Shown: positions 17,457 through 26,598 of the stretch, piece after piece
Numbering within the stretch: position 1 is the stretch's first letter
Layout: each line of letters opens with the position of its first letter
Source: Betaproteobacteria bacterium
Lineage (GTDB): Bacteria > Pseudomonadota > Gammaproteobacteria > Burkholderiales > Casimicrobiaceae
Assembly (NCBI GenBank): GCA_013298765.1
Contig: JAAFJA010000001.1
Location: 186,001 to 250,000, forward strand
Direction: 5' to 3'
DNA: 64,000 nucleotides
The notes under the pieces: generated by a model
What the model saw: the letters and a program-made list of their open reading frames with translations, nothing else
What the model was told of the DNA's origin: nothing
Database searches by the model: none
Made by a program: the position numbers and the translations under genes

Positions 17457-17836
17457 TCCGAGCGGGCCGCCGCCGTATTGACTCGAAAGCCCATTTTCTG
17501 ACCTTTGATGGTCGCCTCAGGATTTTCGAGCCATCGATCGAGCAGCGCGGCGTCCCAGGTGAGCGTTGATCGTGCGAGCGCGTCTGAGTATTTGAAGTCT
17601 TCAACGCCACCGACGCGTCGCCCTATAACGCCGCGATGCTTCGGGCCGATGCGGTTCTGATCGATCGAGTGGCACCCGATGCAAAGGCGCGCGTAGGTTT
17701 CTTCGCCGCGCTTGGCGTCTCCACTGATTTTCGCTTCGCCCGTTGCCTGGGCGAACGAAGCGCTCGCAGCGAGCGCGAGGGCCGCGCACGCTGCCGCATG
17801 AAGACATAGCCATTTCAAGGTGTTCACGACGCGCAA
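17417..17836 (-). CDS. Periplasmic class I cytochrome c
   Basis: A 139-aa secreted monohaem cytochrome. The Sec signal ends around SASFAQA; the haem site is CIGCH with following SIDQNRIGPKHRGVIGRRVGG, and the axial Met is likely in KGQKMGFRV, as in cytochrome c2/c550-type electron carriers. It lies 4 bases after the ferritin-like gene, so both are exported and co-transcribed. A paralogue sits at 28.07 kb. Confidence 0.92.
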   Translation of the reverse strand: MRVVNTLKWLCLHAAACAALALAASASFAQATGEAKISGDAKRGEETYARLCIGCHSIDQNRIGPKHRGVIGRRVGGVEDFKYSDALARSTLTWDAALLDRWLENPEATIKGQKMGFRVNTAAARSDIIEYLNTQKSNK

Positions 17837-17840
17837 TCGC

Positions 17841-18413
17841 TTATGCGCCGAACGACAATGCGTTCGCCGGGAACGGGCGACCGAGCGCCGCGTTCAATTG
17901 CGTCCAGTGCGCGGTTTCGTCTGCGGCGAGCCGCGCGGATACTTGTGCGAGCCCGCGATCAGAAAACGCAGGAATCACGCCGAGATACGCGTTCGTTGCG
18001 CCAAGCTCCAATTTCGCCGCAAGCGTCAACACATCGGTTTGCGACTTGAGCGTATCCGCATTCAACGATTTCGCGTAATCGTTGAGCGCCCTTTCTGCCA
18101 CGGGTTTGCCGCCCAGCTTCTGAATCGTCGCAATCAATGCATCACGATGCGCCTTGTGATGCGATTGAAACAGCACCGCCACATCGAGCACCGGCTTCTG
18201 CAACAACCCACTCATCGCACCGAGCTGATACGCATTGATTGCTTCATGCTCCAACCCAAGCGCAACGTTCAATATGCCTACGTCTTTTGCCGCATCGCCG
18301 CCCTGCGCACGCGCGATCGACGACTGCCCCGCCAGTAGCCCGATCGCTGCCACCGACAACACCGCACCCGACGTTCCCTGCGCCAAAAACGCACGACGAT
18401 TCACTGTGACCAT
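17841..18413 (-). CDS. Tat-exported ferritin-like domain protein
   Basis: A 190-aa protein. The N-terminus VNRRAFLAQGTSG plus a hydrophobic stretch ending ARAQ is a Tat signal. The rest is a ferritin-like four-helix bundle (DUF4439/Ferritin_2 type) with repeated Glu and His at helix positions: NVALGLEHEAINAY, FQSHHKAHRDAL, AKLELGATNAYLG, AADETAHW. Such periplasmic proteins may bind a diiron centre; activity is unknown. Co-transcribed with the cytochrome c, suggesting an electron-transfer partnership (inference). Confidence 0.85.
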   Translation of the reverse strand: MVTVNRRAFLAQGTSGAVLSVAAIGLLAGQSSIARAQGGDAAKDVGILNVALGLEHEAINAYQLGAMSGLLQKPVLDVAVLFQSHHKAHRDALIATIQKLGGKPVAERALNDYAKSLNADTLKSQTDVLTLAAKLELGATNAYLGVIPAFSDRGLAQVSARLAADETAHWTQLNAALGRPFPANALSFGA

Positions 18414-18530
18414 GATTCACACTCCTATCGAAAAGGCACATCGCCTTGCTTTCGATACGACGGTGTTGTGGAAGTGGATGCAAGCCGCGTAGGTATGCGA
18501 GCGCCGTCGCTGCTCGATTCAGGCGAGAGC

Positions 18531-19169
18531 CTACGACGTACGTTCGACAACGCCAAAGGGCCGCATGAAATTCTCGAGACCGTCCGCTGTTTTGAAGTGG
18601 TGAGAACGGATGCCAAGCGATTCGGCGGCCGCAACGTGTCCGAGGGTATCGTCTACGAAGAGTGCCTCCTCAGGTCGCGCAGCGGCGATTGCTAGCGCAC
18701 GCTTAAAGATCTCCGGACTCGGCTTGGCGCATCCCACCTCACTCGAGTTGACGACGAAGTCGAAGTGCTCGGCGACGCCGAGGCGTGCTAAGTCGGTGGC
18801 TAACCGGTCGGTAGCGTTGGTTACCAAGCCAACCACGCAATGCTTACGCGCCCGAACCGTGAGACTGAGTACGGCGTGGTTTACTTCTCCCGCAGACGCG
18901 GACCACGCAAGTACAGCTTCCTGCGCGCGCGACGATGGATTCGCCGCAGCCAATCTTCGCGAGATCTCGTGCCGCCAAGCGAAGTCCGTGATTCGGCCAG
19001 TCACTACACGATCAAGCAACACGCTTTCAAAAGCAACATGTAGGATAGAACCGACAAGCAAGTCGTGAGCCTGTTCCAGCGCTGAATAGTCCTTCGACCA
19101 AAGGCGAATCACACCGTCGAGGTCGATGAGTAGTGTGGTGGTGCGCAACCTTATGTTCCCGCCACTCAA
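18531..19169 (-). CDS. HAD-superfamily hydrolase
   Basis: A 212-aa haloacid-dehalogenase-type hydrolase. Motif I is LIDLDGVIRLW (nucleophile and acid Asp), motif II LVTNATD, the lysine lies in GCAKPSPEIF, and motif IV is ALFVDDTLGHV. The helical cap between motifs I and II places it in subclass I, like phosphoglycolate phosphatase. Substrate unknown. The start appears to be TTG at 19169 just after an ACG-TTG-AGT box; first gene of a run of small minus-strand accessory genes. Confidence 0.82.
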   Translation of the reverse strand: MSGGNIRLRTTTLLIDLDGVIRLWSKDYSALEQAHDLLVGSILHVAFESVLLDRVVTGRITDFAWRHEISRRLAAANPSSRAQEAVLAWSASAGEVNHAVLSLTVRARKHCVVGLVTNATDRLATDLARLGVAEHFDFVVNSSEVGCAKPSPEIFKRALAIAAARPEEALFVDDTLGHVAAAESLGIRSHHFKTADGLENFMRPFGVVERTS

Positions 19170-19242
19170 CGTCTCAAGTCACGCAGTATCGGCCTAGCCG
19201 CAGCCTCGCCGAACCGCTGCGCCTCGAAGCAACCGCTAGCCT

Positions 19243-19794
19243 TCACCGCGCTCCCTCCGCTGACGCAAGCCACAAGTAGCGACTGACTTTTTCTTCGCGT
19301 CCTTGGAATTGCATGAGAATGTCTTTTTCGTGCACGAACTCAGCTCGCTCCAGCGTACGACGCGAAGGCTCATTCTCAGTCTCGGTGATCGCTAGGATAC
19401 TCGGCAGTTGGAAGGTTTCTGAAGCCCATTGGCAGCCGCGGAGCAACGCCTCCGATCCGTATCCTCGCCCGCGTGAGTTCTCTGCGATGGCGTAGGACAC
19501 CTCCACTTCGCTGTAATACGGGCTGAATCCAACGTGACCGAGTAGCGCTTCAGTCGCTACGTGATCCACCGCTAAGACGTAGGGCCCCAGACGCGGGTCG
19601 CCCGGCGACGAATAGCATGAAATCAGATACTGCATGCGAGCGCTTGCCTCGGCAAGATCCGCATAGACATGAGAGGGAAGCCAGCGCCGCGTCGACGGTT
19701 CGCCATTTAGCTCCATCATCCGCTGGGCCTCTTCGACAACGATGTGTCGCAGCCGAACGGATGAAGTGTTGATCGGAAGTGTGTTCACGGGCAT
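19243..19794 (-). CDS. GNAT family N-acetyltransferase
   Basis: A 183-aa acetyltransferase. The region LLGHVGFSPYYSEVEVSYAI followed by the acetyl-CoA loop RGRGYGSEALLRG, and NEPSRRTLERAEFV near the C-terminus, are RimJ/RimL-type GNAT features. The acceptor is unknown. The gene has its own upstream spacer. Confidence 0.82.
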   Translation of the reverse strand: MPVNTLPINTSSVRLRHIVVEEAQRMMELNGEPSTRRWLPSHVYADLAEASARMQYLISCYSSPGDPRLGPYVLAVDHVATEALLGHVGFSPYYSEVEVSYAIAENSRGRGYGSEALLRGCQWASETFQLPSILAITETENEPSRRTLERAEFVHEKDILMQFQGREEKVSRYLWLASAEGAR

Positions 19795-19926
19795 CGGGAG
19801 TTCTGCTGCAAAAATTCTAAGACCTAGCGTTGGAGTTACGAAGCAGCCAAGGGAGAAGCGCGAGCTCGCCCGAGACGCCGATTAAAACCTGCGCCGGAAC
19901 GGACCTCGGATTCGACATCGCGTGGT

Positions 19927-20415
19927 TCATGACGGATACGTGACGACTTGGAATTGCTCTGCATCTTCGGGCGGCTCGAAGTACGAAGTGACATGCCAGT
20001 AGACGGCCTCCGTGAGCACGCTTGAGCCCTCTGGCAACTCTATGTTTCGCTTGCTGATGCGCTCTAGACAGAGTTGATCTGAAGTCTGGAGGTAATGCAG
20101 AACGTGATCGACGCGCGCTTCTTCGAAGATGGAGCGGAGCCAACTGCGACGGCGCTTGGTGTTTGCTTGAAAGTCCATCACGACGGTAACACCCGAGCCA
20201 AGCAAATCGACCACGAGCGGCGTGATGACTGTGTTCAGCTTTTGCGAGAACCGGATGTAGTCATCGAAGCCTCTGATTTCGTCGCCGTAGAGTCGCGATA
20301 GCCAGACGTCTTCGGAAAGAAGGATGGCGTTGTGCTCTTGCGCCAAGCTTTTCGCCTTTGTGCTCTTTCCTGCACCAGCCTTGCCGCAGAAAAAGTGGAG
20401 CGTGGCATTAGTCAT
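19927..20415 (-). CDS. P-loop ATP-binding kinase-like protein (AAA_33 type)
   Basis: A 162-aa protein from ATG 20415. Walker A is FCGKAGAGKST (residues 9-19), with LLSEDVWL and VVMDFQANTKRRRSW as downstream motifs typical of small P-loop kinases resembling zeta-toxin or polynucleotide/antibiotic kinases. Target unknown. The ORF is open 10 codons further, but ATG 20415 overlaps the cupin stop by 8 bases, a typical coupled arrangement. Confidence 0.75.
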   Translation of the reverse strand: MTNATLHFFCGKAGAGKSTKAKSLAQEHNAILLSEDVWLSRLYGDEIRGFDDYIRFSQKLNTVITPLVVDLLGSGVTVVMDFQANTKRRRSWLRSIFEEARVDHVLHYLQTSDQLCLERISKRNIELPEGSSVLTEAVYWHVTSYFEPPEDAEQFQVVTYPS

Positions 20416-20851
20416 CGTGATTCTTCCAAGGCTCGGATTCAGCAACGTCGCATCGGTTGCTGGGCGTTGCTTGCCACGGCCCAGCTACAGGCACTGCTTC
20501 ATCATGGTTTGGCCACGGGGGCATTGTGATGCCGACCGCTGCGAACGGGATCGATCCTACCGTCTTGAACTGAAAGCTGGTTCCAAGTGGAATAGAGAGG
20601 CTCGTCCCAGCGGAGATTAAGCGCACTTCTTCCCGATCGTCTTGGCTTCTCCACATCTCTGCCTGCCCGCTTACGACGTACCAGAGTTCCTCGACAGTCT
20701 TGTGCTTCACTGCAGAAGAGCAGCGGCCCGGCCCGAGTTCAAAGTGAGCCATGCTGCCACCAGCCAAACGAAGTAGAACCCGAACGTCGGAGCCATCAGG
20801 CGCGGTCACAGTCGGCTTTTCAGGGAGCGGCAACGTGGCGAATACGTTCAT
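20408..20851 (-). CDS. Cupin-domain protein
   Basis: A 147-aa single-domain cupin. Motif 1 appears as HKTVEELWYVVSGQAEMW and motif 2 as SLSIPLGTSFQFKTVG. Metal ligands are partial (His and Glu in motif 1). It overlaps the kinase gene. Function not identifiable. Confidence 0.75.
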   Translation of the reverse strand: MNVFATLPLPEKPTVTAPDGSDVRVLLRLAGGSMAHFELGPGRCSSAVKHKTVEELWYVVSGQAEMWRSQDDREEVRLISAGTSLSIPLGTSFQFKTVGSIPFAAVGITMPPWPNHDEAVPVAGPWQATPSNRCDVAESEPWKNHDD

Positions 20852-20999
20852 TGTTCAGATTTGGATCGTGATGAAGCCTAACAACATGGGAGCTGACGGG
20901 CCAGCGCCGAGATCGCGCGTTACTCGCGCGGTGAATGATGACAGCGATCGTCGCACGCGCCAAGCGCCACCGCGGTGGGAGCCCCTCTCCAACGAACGA

Positions 21000-21440
21000 T
21001 CACGCTTTGGTCGCTGGCGCGGCTGGCACATGGCTCGACAAGCGAAGCCTGGGCATGAGCGCGAACACGAGTAATAGCGCGAGATAGACCGAACCGGAAA
21101 CCTTGTCCCTGCTGCTGATGAACTCGACCAGTGTTTGTTGCTGAAGAAGCACCGCGAGGCCTAGCTCCGCAGCCACGGTCATGGCGAGCGCCAGAAAGCC
21201 TGCGGCGAGCGAGCGGCCATGTGACGCAATCTCGGGAAAACGTCGTAGCACATACCCAGCAGCGAAAAAGATCACAGCCGCCATGATCGGCATCTCTGCA
21301 AGCTCCGCCCAGCGTTCGCCGATGCGCGGAACAAGTACCGGCACGCGAAACATGCCGAGCACGAACCCTGTGCCGAGCACGATTGCGAAATAAACGAGAG
21401 CGGCGCGAATGGTCTTTGACACTGATAGGGACTCCACCAA
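21000..21440 (-). CDS. Small integral membrane protein of unknown function
   Basis: A 146-aa protein with four hydrophobic helices (about residues 11-30, 48-63, 77-97 and 117-132). I recognise no family. The start codon is TTG 21440 or the overlapping GTG. An inverted GTTRRRY-like box (GACGTCAGGC, read on the minus strand) lies close upstream. Confidence 0.6.
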   Translation of the reverse strand: MVESLSVSKTIRAALVYFAIVLGTGFVLGMFRVPVLVPRIGERWAELAEMPIMAAVIFFAAGYVLRRFPEIASHGRSLAAGFLALAMTVAAELGLAVLLQQQTLVEFISSRDKVSGSVYLALLLVFALMPRLRLSSHVPAAPATKA

Positions 21441-21595
21441 GGGTGCCCTGCGAGGCCTGACGTTGAAGACGTGATTTCAGCGGCAGCTGCCGCGAGTCAC
21501 CCCAGTGTACTCAGATTTCGGCGCAAGCGTTCGCCTCGATGAATGGTTCGGCGGCAGACACTGTGTAGACGCGTCCACACTAACGAGCGATGTCG

Positions 21596-23314
21596 CTAGG
21601 CCAAACACACACGATCTCGCCCGCCGTCTTTCGCACGGTAAAGCGCCGCATCTGCGTTCGAAAGTGCAACCGCAAATGGTGTCTGCGCGTCGATGAACGC
21701 AATTCCGATGCTTGCCGTGAATGGAATCACGGTGTCGCGCCAAGTGGCAGCCGACGCGTTGAGTTTCGCGCGCAACCGTTCAGCCACGGCAAGCGCTTGC
21801 GTTTCATCTTGCGCACTAAGCAATAAGGCGAATTCTTCGCCACCGATGCGGCCAACGGCGTCTTCGCTGCGTAACACCGCCTGCGCGCAGGCGACAAAGT
21901 GTTGCAGGCAAGCGTCCCCGGCGTCGTGGCCGTGCTGGTCGTTGATACGTTTGAAAAAATCGAGATCGCAGTAGAGGAGCGCGTGGCGGCGCTCAGTGTG
22001 AGCGACATCCATTTGCAGCTGTTCGAGAAGGTTGAATACGCCGCGCCGATTGAGCACACCGGTGAGTGGGTCAATCTCGGCGGAGCGACGCGCAAGGTCG
22101 CGTTCGTTGCGCAGATCGAGCGTGCGCGCGGCCATACCGAAAGAGAGCACCAGGGCTTCGAACGCCGCAGCAGGGAGCACCCATCGCCCCCAAATCGGTT
22201 GTGCAGCGCCAGTAATGACTTCCACCGCCGACATCACAGCGACGACGAACAATGGCGTCCAGCCAATCAACATATAACCCGCGAAGCGTTGCCGCTTCCA
22301 TGTGAGGTAGACCACGGCGCCCAGTGCGCCCGCACAGACGATCACAGTCAGCGCGTTCATCACCGCAAGTACGGAATCGGTTACCAGGTGCGCGCGCCCC
22401 AGCAGCGACACGGTGACCGGTAACGCGCAAGCCGATGCAAGCCCTCCCCACGCGAACCTGCGCAACCACCGGTCCACGCGCGGCAGTTTCCGATCAACCA
22501 TCATAAATACCGACAGAAAATGCCACGCAAACAACACCGACAAACCGGAGCCAATCAAGCTCGCGATCCACGCCCAAGAAATCATGGCGTTTGGAACCAT
22601 TTGATTGCGTACCGCCTGGAAGACCATGAACGCCGCGACGTGGCCGACATAGAGTAAGTACACCCGATCTTTCAATGTCCAACCGAAAAAGATGGCGGAC
22701 AACATCATCGTGAACATGACGGCGAAACACGCCACGACCCAACGTGCGCGCTGAAGCGTCGCCTCACGATGCGCGGCCGTGGGTTGCAGTGAAATGGCGT
22801 GGCTACTGACCTCTTGTTTGGAGGCCACGCAGACGTACCACGGCTGGCCCGCGGGCCACGGCTCGGGCAGATCGATGACGGTCGGGTTCAACAGCGTCGG
22901 GTTGCGGCGCTGTCCCGACCGCGCATCGGGTGTTGCAGCGACTGAAAAATCACTCTCTAGCCCGTAGTAAACGGTCGTGGGGCGGAAAAATGAAAACGCA
23001 GCGACACCACTTTGGGCGAGCTCCGGGTGGTCTGACCGAGACACGCGAATCCAAAGCGCGCTGGCGTGGACAACGGGCGATGCCGTGCGCGTCAAACTGA
23101 GGGGCTTCCACTTCGCCGCATTCGCGGCATCCCAAACGGTGGCGGGTTCAGTACAGGACGCGTCGCCATCAAAATATTCGGAGCTCCACGGGAGCGCGGA
23201 CGGTTCACCTGCAGCTTGGGCGGAACCTGTTTGCGCCGCGCCGTGCGCCGCAGCTAACGCAGAAAGCGCCAGTACGAGACACACTATCACGTGAAAAAAA
23301 CGGTCAGCGAGCAA
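21596..23314 (-). CDS. 7TM-DISM sensor diguanylate cyclase
   Basis: A 572-aa membrane sensor that should make cyclic di-GMP. It has a Sec signal (1-28), an extracytoplasmic 7TMR-DISMED2-like beta domain (about 35-185), seven membrane helices (about 190-390), a short linker helix and a C-terminal GGDEF domain. The active site GGEEF is intact near residue 490 and an RSED inhibitory site lies 5 residues before it, so product feedback is expected. PLTGVLNRRG marks the domain start. Signal unknown. The only large gene in this accessory stretch. Confidence 0.92.
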   Translation of the reverse strand: MLADRFFHVIVCLVLALSALAAAHGAAQTGSAQAAGEPSALPWSSEYFDGDASCTEPATVWDAANAAKWKPLSLTRTASPVVHASALWIRVSRSDHPELAQSGVAAFSFFRPTTVYYGLESDFSVAATPDARSGQRRNPTLLNPTVIDLPEPWPAGQPWYVCVASKQEVSSHAISLQPTAAHREATLQRARWVVACFAVMFTMMLSAIFFGWTLKDRVYLLYVGHVAAFMVFQAVRNQMVPNAMISWAWIASLIGSGLSVLFAWHFLSVFMMVDRKLPRVDRWLRRFAWGGLASACALPVTVSLLGRAHLVTDSVLAVMNALTVIVCAGALGAVVYLTWKRQRFAGYMLIGWTPLFVVAVMSAVEVITGAAQPIWGRWVLPAAAFEALVLSFGMAARTLDLRNERDLARRSAEIDPLTGVLNRRGVFNLLEQLQMDVAHTERRHALLYCDLDFFKRINDQHGHDAGDACLQHFVACAQAVLRSEDAVGRIGGEEFALLLSAQDETQALAVAERLRAKLNASAATWRDTVIPFTASIGIAFIDAQTPFAVALSNADAALYRAKDGGRDRVCLA

Positions 23315-23538
23315 CGCGGCGCTCCTCAGTCATTCCAGAGTCACCCGAGAAGTCTAGCGGGAGATTTGGTGAGCTTATTAAGCTGAGATCGTCACGCCGG
23401 CAATTTTTTCTAATCTGCCACGGCATAGTCGCCTCCACATGCTCTTTCAAATCTCAGCGAGTCTCGGCGGGCGGAGCTCCACGGCTCAACTTCGGCGGGA
23501 GTCCGCACAAGCAGGCTTGGGCCTCAGAAGGATTGCGC

Positions 23539-23949
23539 TCACGGCTCAGGCGTATCAGTGTCTTTGTCGCCGCGATCAAGGTTTTTGCGAGCGGATGCGG
23601 CGAGCACTTGATACTTCTTACGGAAGGCTTCGAGCGCATCCTCCTCTAGTTCTTCGAGGTCAAGAAGGGCGTTGTGGGCGCCGTTCGTCGCCCGGATCAA
23701 CTCATCGAGCTTGATCTGTATTGCCTCAGTGTCGCGGTTTTGTGTGTTCTGAATCAAGAACACCATGAGAAACGTGATGATCGTCGTTCCTGTGTTGATA
23801 ACGAGTTGCCAGGTGTCGCTGAAACTAAAGATCGGGCCGGTAATGAGCCAGATCGCGATGACCGCTACCGCGAGCGAGAACGTTCTTGGGCGACCGCAAA
23901 AGTGTGCAGCCGACTTGGCGAAGCCTGAGTACCAAGTGCTAGTGCGCAT
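23539..23949 (-). CDS. Low-affinity iron permease family protein
   Basis: A 136-aa protein of the low-affinity iron permease family (Pfam Iron_permease). It has two hydrophobic helices (about 25-45 and 50-68), then TFLMVFLIQNTQNRDTEAIQIKLDELIRA, the family hallmark, and a charged C-terminal tail. In bacteria the transport role is unproven. GGAG lies 7-8 bases upstream of the ATG. Single gene. Confidence 0.85.
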   Translation of the reverse strand: MRTSTWYSGFAKSAAHFCGRPRTFSLAVAVIAIWLITGPIFSFSDTWQLVINTGTTIITFLMVFLIQNTQNRDTEAIQIKLDELIRATNGAHNALLDLEELEEDALEAFRKKYQVLAASARKNLDRGDKDTDTPEP

Positions 23950-24027
23950 GTGACATTTCTCCTTTGGAGCAGAAAACCTGAGTCAACCCGGCATCGACGA
24001 TTGGCCGATTGCGCTACGAGTAAGACT

Positions 24028-24369
24028 TCAGCGTCCGGCGAGCAATCCAACAAGAAGCATGAGCAGGCCGATGCTTCCGGCTAGCAGTTGCAGGGTGTAC
24101 AGATTACTCGCAAAGCGAGCGTGTTTCGGCGAGGCTGGCGGGTAGACGATAGATACAGTGCTTCCGATGTGGTGCTTCAGGTTAGTGAAGACGGGATCGG
24201 TTGCCTCAATGCGTTGACCATCCGCAGCCTCGAAAACGAAGACTGGCACTCTAAGGGTACCTTGATCTGCTGAAGGGGTCGGATCGTCCTCGTACCGAAC
24301 AATCGTCGCAGTCGCTTTCTTCCAGGACCGATAGCCGAACCAGTGCAGCGCCGCAAGTGGGTAGCACAA
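24028..24369 (-). CDS. DUF3592-domain membrane protein, start uncertain
   Basis: About 113 aa. The N-terminal half resembles DUF3592 (SWKKATATIVRYE, then FEAADGQRIEA and GSTVSIVYPP), ending in a C-terminal membrane helix. DUF3592 normally begins with another membrane helix; here that helix would be encoded in a neighbouring frame (ATGATTGAGGCTGCG at 24407), so either a TTG start truncates it or a frameshift has damaged the gene. Confidence 0.55.
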   Translation of the reverse strand: MCYPLAALHWFGYRSWKKATATIVRYEDDPTPSADQGTLRVPVFVFEAADGQRIEATDPVFTNLKHHIGSTVSIVYPPASPKHARFASNLYTLQLLAGSIGLLMLLVGLLAGR

Positions 24370-24569
24370 CTGAGCGCAGCGCCCACCCAGACCGCAGCCT
24401 CAATCATCGGTCATTTCAGCCAGTAGTTGCGGTAATCGCTGCATTCTGACGCCTCACATGTGAGCGAAGCCGGACCCAGACGGGAAGCCGTCGGGACGAG
24501 GCTGCGAACAATGTAGCACGCACTGTGCGGCTCTGATACGTTGCCGTTGGGGTTGGGCCTGACTGAGGG

Positions 24570-25058
24570 CTAGGCCTCGCTACGAAGAAGCCACTGATGA
24601 ACAAACTCATCGTCTTCGTCCGTACGCGAGCCCACCAAGGCAAATCCCGCCTTCTCCACGACGCGAGTAGACGAGAGATTGCTTGGCAAGACCTCTGCCA
24701 TGACCTCGCCCGCCCCAGCATCAAAGGCGAAGCGTGAGAGTAGCTTCAACGCCCCAGTTGCAGCTCCTTGGCCTCTAGCTGCGGGGGAGACACCGTATCC
24801 AACTTCAACGCGCCCGTTGGTCAGGACCGTTTTGAAGCCGCAGGCACCAACAAATCTTGAATCCGTGCTACGGATGATGAGAAACATAGATGCCCAGGTC
24901 GGGTTATTACCCGACTCGGCCAAGCGCAACGATCTTGCGGCCGCGAAAGACGGAGGCATCGCCCCCTGTTCGGCAAGTGGCTGAAGCTCCTCAGGCTCTC
25001 GCGAAACCGCCAGCAGCGCAAGTTGCGGTTTTGAAAGCGGGAAGAGCGTGAATTGCAT
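24570..25058 (-). CDS. GNAT family N-acetyltransferase
   Basis: A 162-aa RimJ/RimL-like acetyltransferase. VGACGFK, RVEVGYGVSPAARGQGAATGALKLL (acetyl-CoA loop) and SSTRVVEKAGFALVG are clear. The frame is open 41 codons upstream, but ATG 25058 begins the family N-terminus and follows an AACGTTGGA box. Acceptor unknown. Confidence 0.82.
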   Translation of the reverse strand: MQFTLFPLSKPQLALLAVSREPEELQPLAEQGAMPPSFAAARSLRLAESGNNPTWASMFLIIRSTDSRFVGACGFKTVLTNGRVEVGYGVSPAARGQGAATGALKLLSRFAFDAGAGEVMAEVLPSNLSSTRVVEKAGFALVGSRTDEDDEFVHQWLLRSEA

Positions 25059-25093
25059 TTGGGTGGACTCCAACGTTTGGGGTGAGAGAACAA

Positions 25094-25483
25094 CTACCGA
25101 CTTGCCGTTGCTTGTTCTCTCGATGGAAGGACTAAACCCAGTCGGTTGAAAAGCACGTTCGCCCCCCAAGACTGTTTCCATCTTTGCTCAGTGCGCGGGT
25201 TGTGCTTGTTCCTAACGTCAGGATGAACGCTGCGTTCCACTCGCAAGGTTTGGTCAATCCAACTGATCTTCCATGCCTCCCCGCAGTAGATGACGCTCTT
25301 GGCTGCCCGCAAGAAAGGAACATTTATGCAGTGTGCGTCGACTAGAAAAGGCTGGTGCTTCGAGCGCATGATCGTACCACCGACCTGTGTGTATGAGGCA
25401 TTCAAGAAGACTATTCCGACGCTGCGCAAAACTTCGAACAACTCACTACGAGTTTCGTACGTCGCGTCCGCCTCAGAAAGCAT
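25094..25483 (-). CDS. Hypothetical protein, possibly not real
   Basis: A 129-aa open frame with no recognised domain. Composition (Trp, Cys, His present, even charge) is compatible with a soluble protein, and it fits between two minus-strand genes with a normal spacer. No convincing ribosome binding site. It could be a cassette-like orphan gene or chance. Confidence 0.35.
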   Translation of the reverse strand: MLSEADATYETRSELFEVLRSVGIVFLNASYTQVGGTIMRSKHQPFLVDAHCINVPFLRAAKSVIYCGEAWKISWIDQTLRVERSVHPDVRNKHNPRTEQRWKQSWGANVLFNRLGLVLPSREQATASR

Positions 25484-25726
25484 TACCCCCAGGGATTCGA
25501 GAACGTAGCGTCCAGAACAGTTGTGGGCGAGTTATTCCTTCCAACTTGCCTTACAAAACCGGATCTGTGTTCGCGCCGACGGAAACGGATCTTTGCCTAC
25601 GATTGCTATCTGCAATGGACCAGGTGGTACGCCTTGCAAGTAAGTTGCGCTCATTGGTGGAGCTGCTAGATCGTTCGGGCTAAGCGAGCGACGACGTCCA
25701 CAGAGCAAGCACGGCGGTATGGATAG

Positions 25727-26158
25727 CTACGCGCCATAGAAGCCGAACAGTTGTCTCTCCACCCAGCAACCGAGCACGGCACCAAGAACGGCGAAAGGAC
25801 CTCCGGCAAATAGAACTGTGTATCCCAGCTGCGCGAACAGGCTATCGAGAGAGCCAAGCGGGCCGAATGTGAAAGTAGCACTCACTGAAGCAACAACTAC
25901 TGCGACGAGAACAGCTACGGCCGCTCCGCGTCTCACGCCCAGCACCAGGCGCCTGCCGGGAACGCGCAACCTAACCAAAGCCGCGACCGCACCACAACCA
26001 GTGACACTCCCAACAATCGCTAGCGCTGCGGCGATCACTGCAAAGCACCCGATAGGCACACTCAAACGTCCAAAGAAAAAGAAAGAGCCAATCGCCAGAA
26101 GCACCCCAACAAAAGCCCAAGCAGCAGCCTCAGACGCGGCACGCGCAGTAGTACTCAT
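25727..26158 (-). CDS. Hypothetical membrane protein
   Basis: A 143-aa protein from ATG 26158 with four hydrophobic helices and small-residue-rich loops. No family recognised. The frame extends 17 codons upstream across a CCAACGTTGG palindrome, which I take as non-coding. Confidence 0.5.
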   Translation of the reverse strand: MSTTARAASEAAAWAFVGVLLAIGSFFFFGRLSVPIGCFAVIAAALAIVGSVTGCGAVAALVRLRVPGRRLVLGVRRGAAVAVLVAVVVASVSATFTFGPLGSLDSLFAQLGYTVLFAGGPFAVLGAVLGCWVERQLFGFYGA

Positions 26159-26205
26159 TATTGACGCCAACGTTGGAGTTAACCGGGCGTGGCGGCCTGC
26201 CGTCG

Positions 26206-26547
26206 TCACTCCGGCTGAATGATGGGTTGGGCCGCACCCGCGTGCCGCAAGAGGGTGACCGAGACGCTGAAGTCCTCGTTGCCAGGCATTTGACCGTTCT
26301 TGTGTCCGACAATCTCGAATCCAGCTTTGCGATAGACCGCGATCGCCGCTGCGTTGCCGTCAAGAACGTCAGCGCAGAGGGAGGTCATCGTCTCTGCGAG
26401 CGCCGCACGAATCAGAGCTGTACCTACACCGCTGCCGTAAACCTTAGGGTCGACGTACAGCCAAGCGAGTAGTTGCGGGCGGCGCGAGAAGCGCGCTCGA
26501 TGCGATTGATTTCGACGCCCCGCTCTGCCATCGAGACGAATGAGTGC
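26206..26547 (-). pseudogene. GNAT acetyltransferase remnant (C-terminal part)
   Basis: On the minus strand the frame reads a GNAT core: QLLAWLYVDPKVYGSGVGTALIRAAL (acetyl-CoA loop) then GNAAAIAVYRKAGFEIVG. The frame is closed upstream by TGA at 26548-26550, with only about 35 poorly conserved codons before the core, and there is no start codon giving a complete N-terminal half. Usual length is 150-180 aa, so the gene is 5'-truncated or frameshifted. Confidence 0.6.
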
Positions 26548-26598
26548 TCAAGCTTCTGGACGCGATGACGCACTAGCGCGCCTGCGCAGGCGGTGTCG

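Noticed and set aside
18531-26547. Firm annotation of integron attC sites
   Set aside because: Only single core-like boxes seen; complementary second halves and attC hairpins not found by eye.
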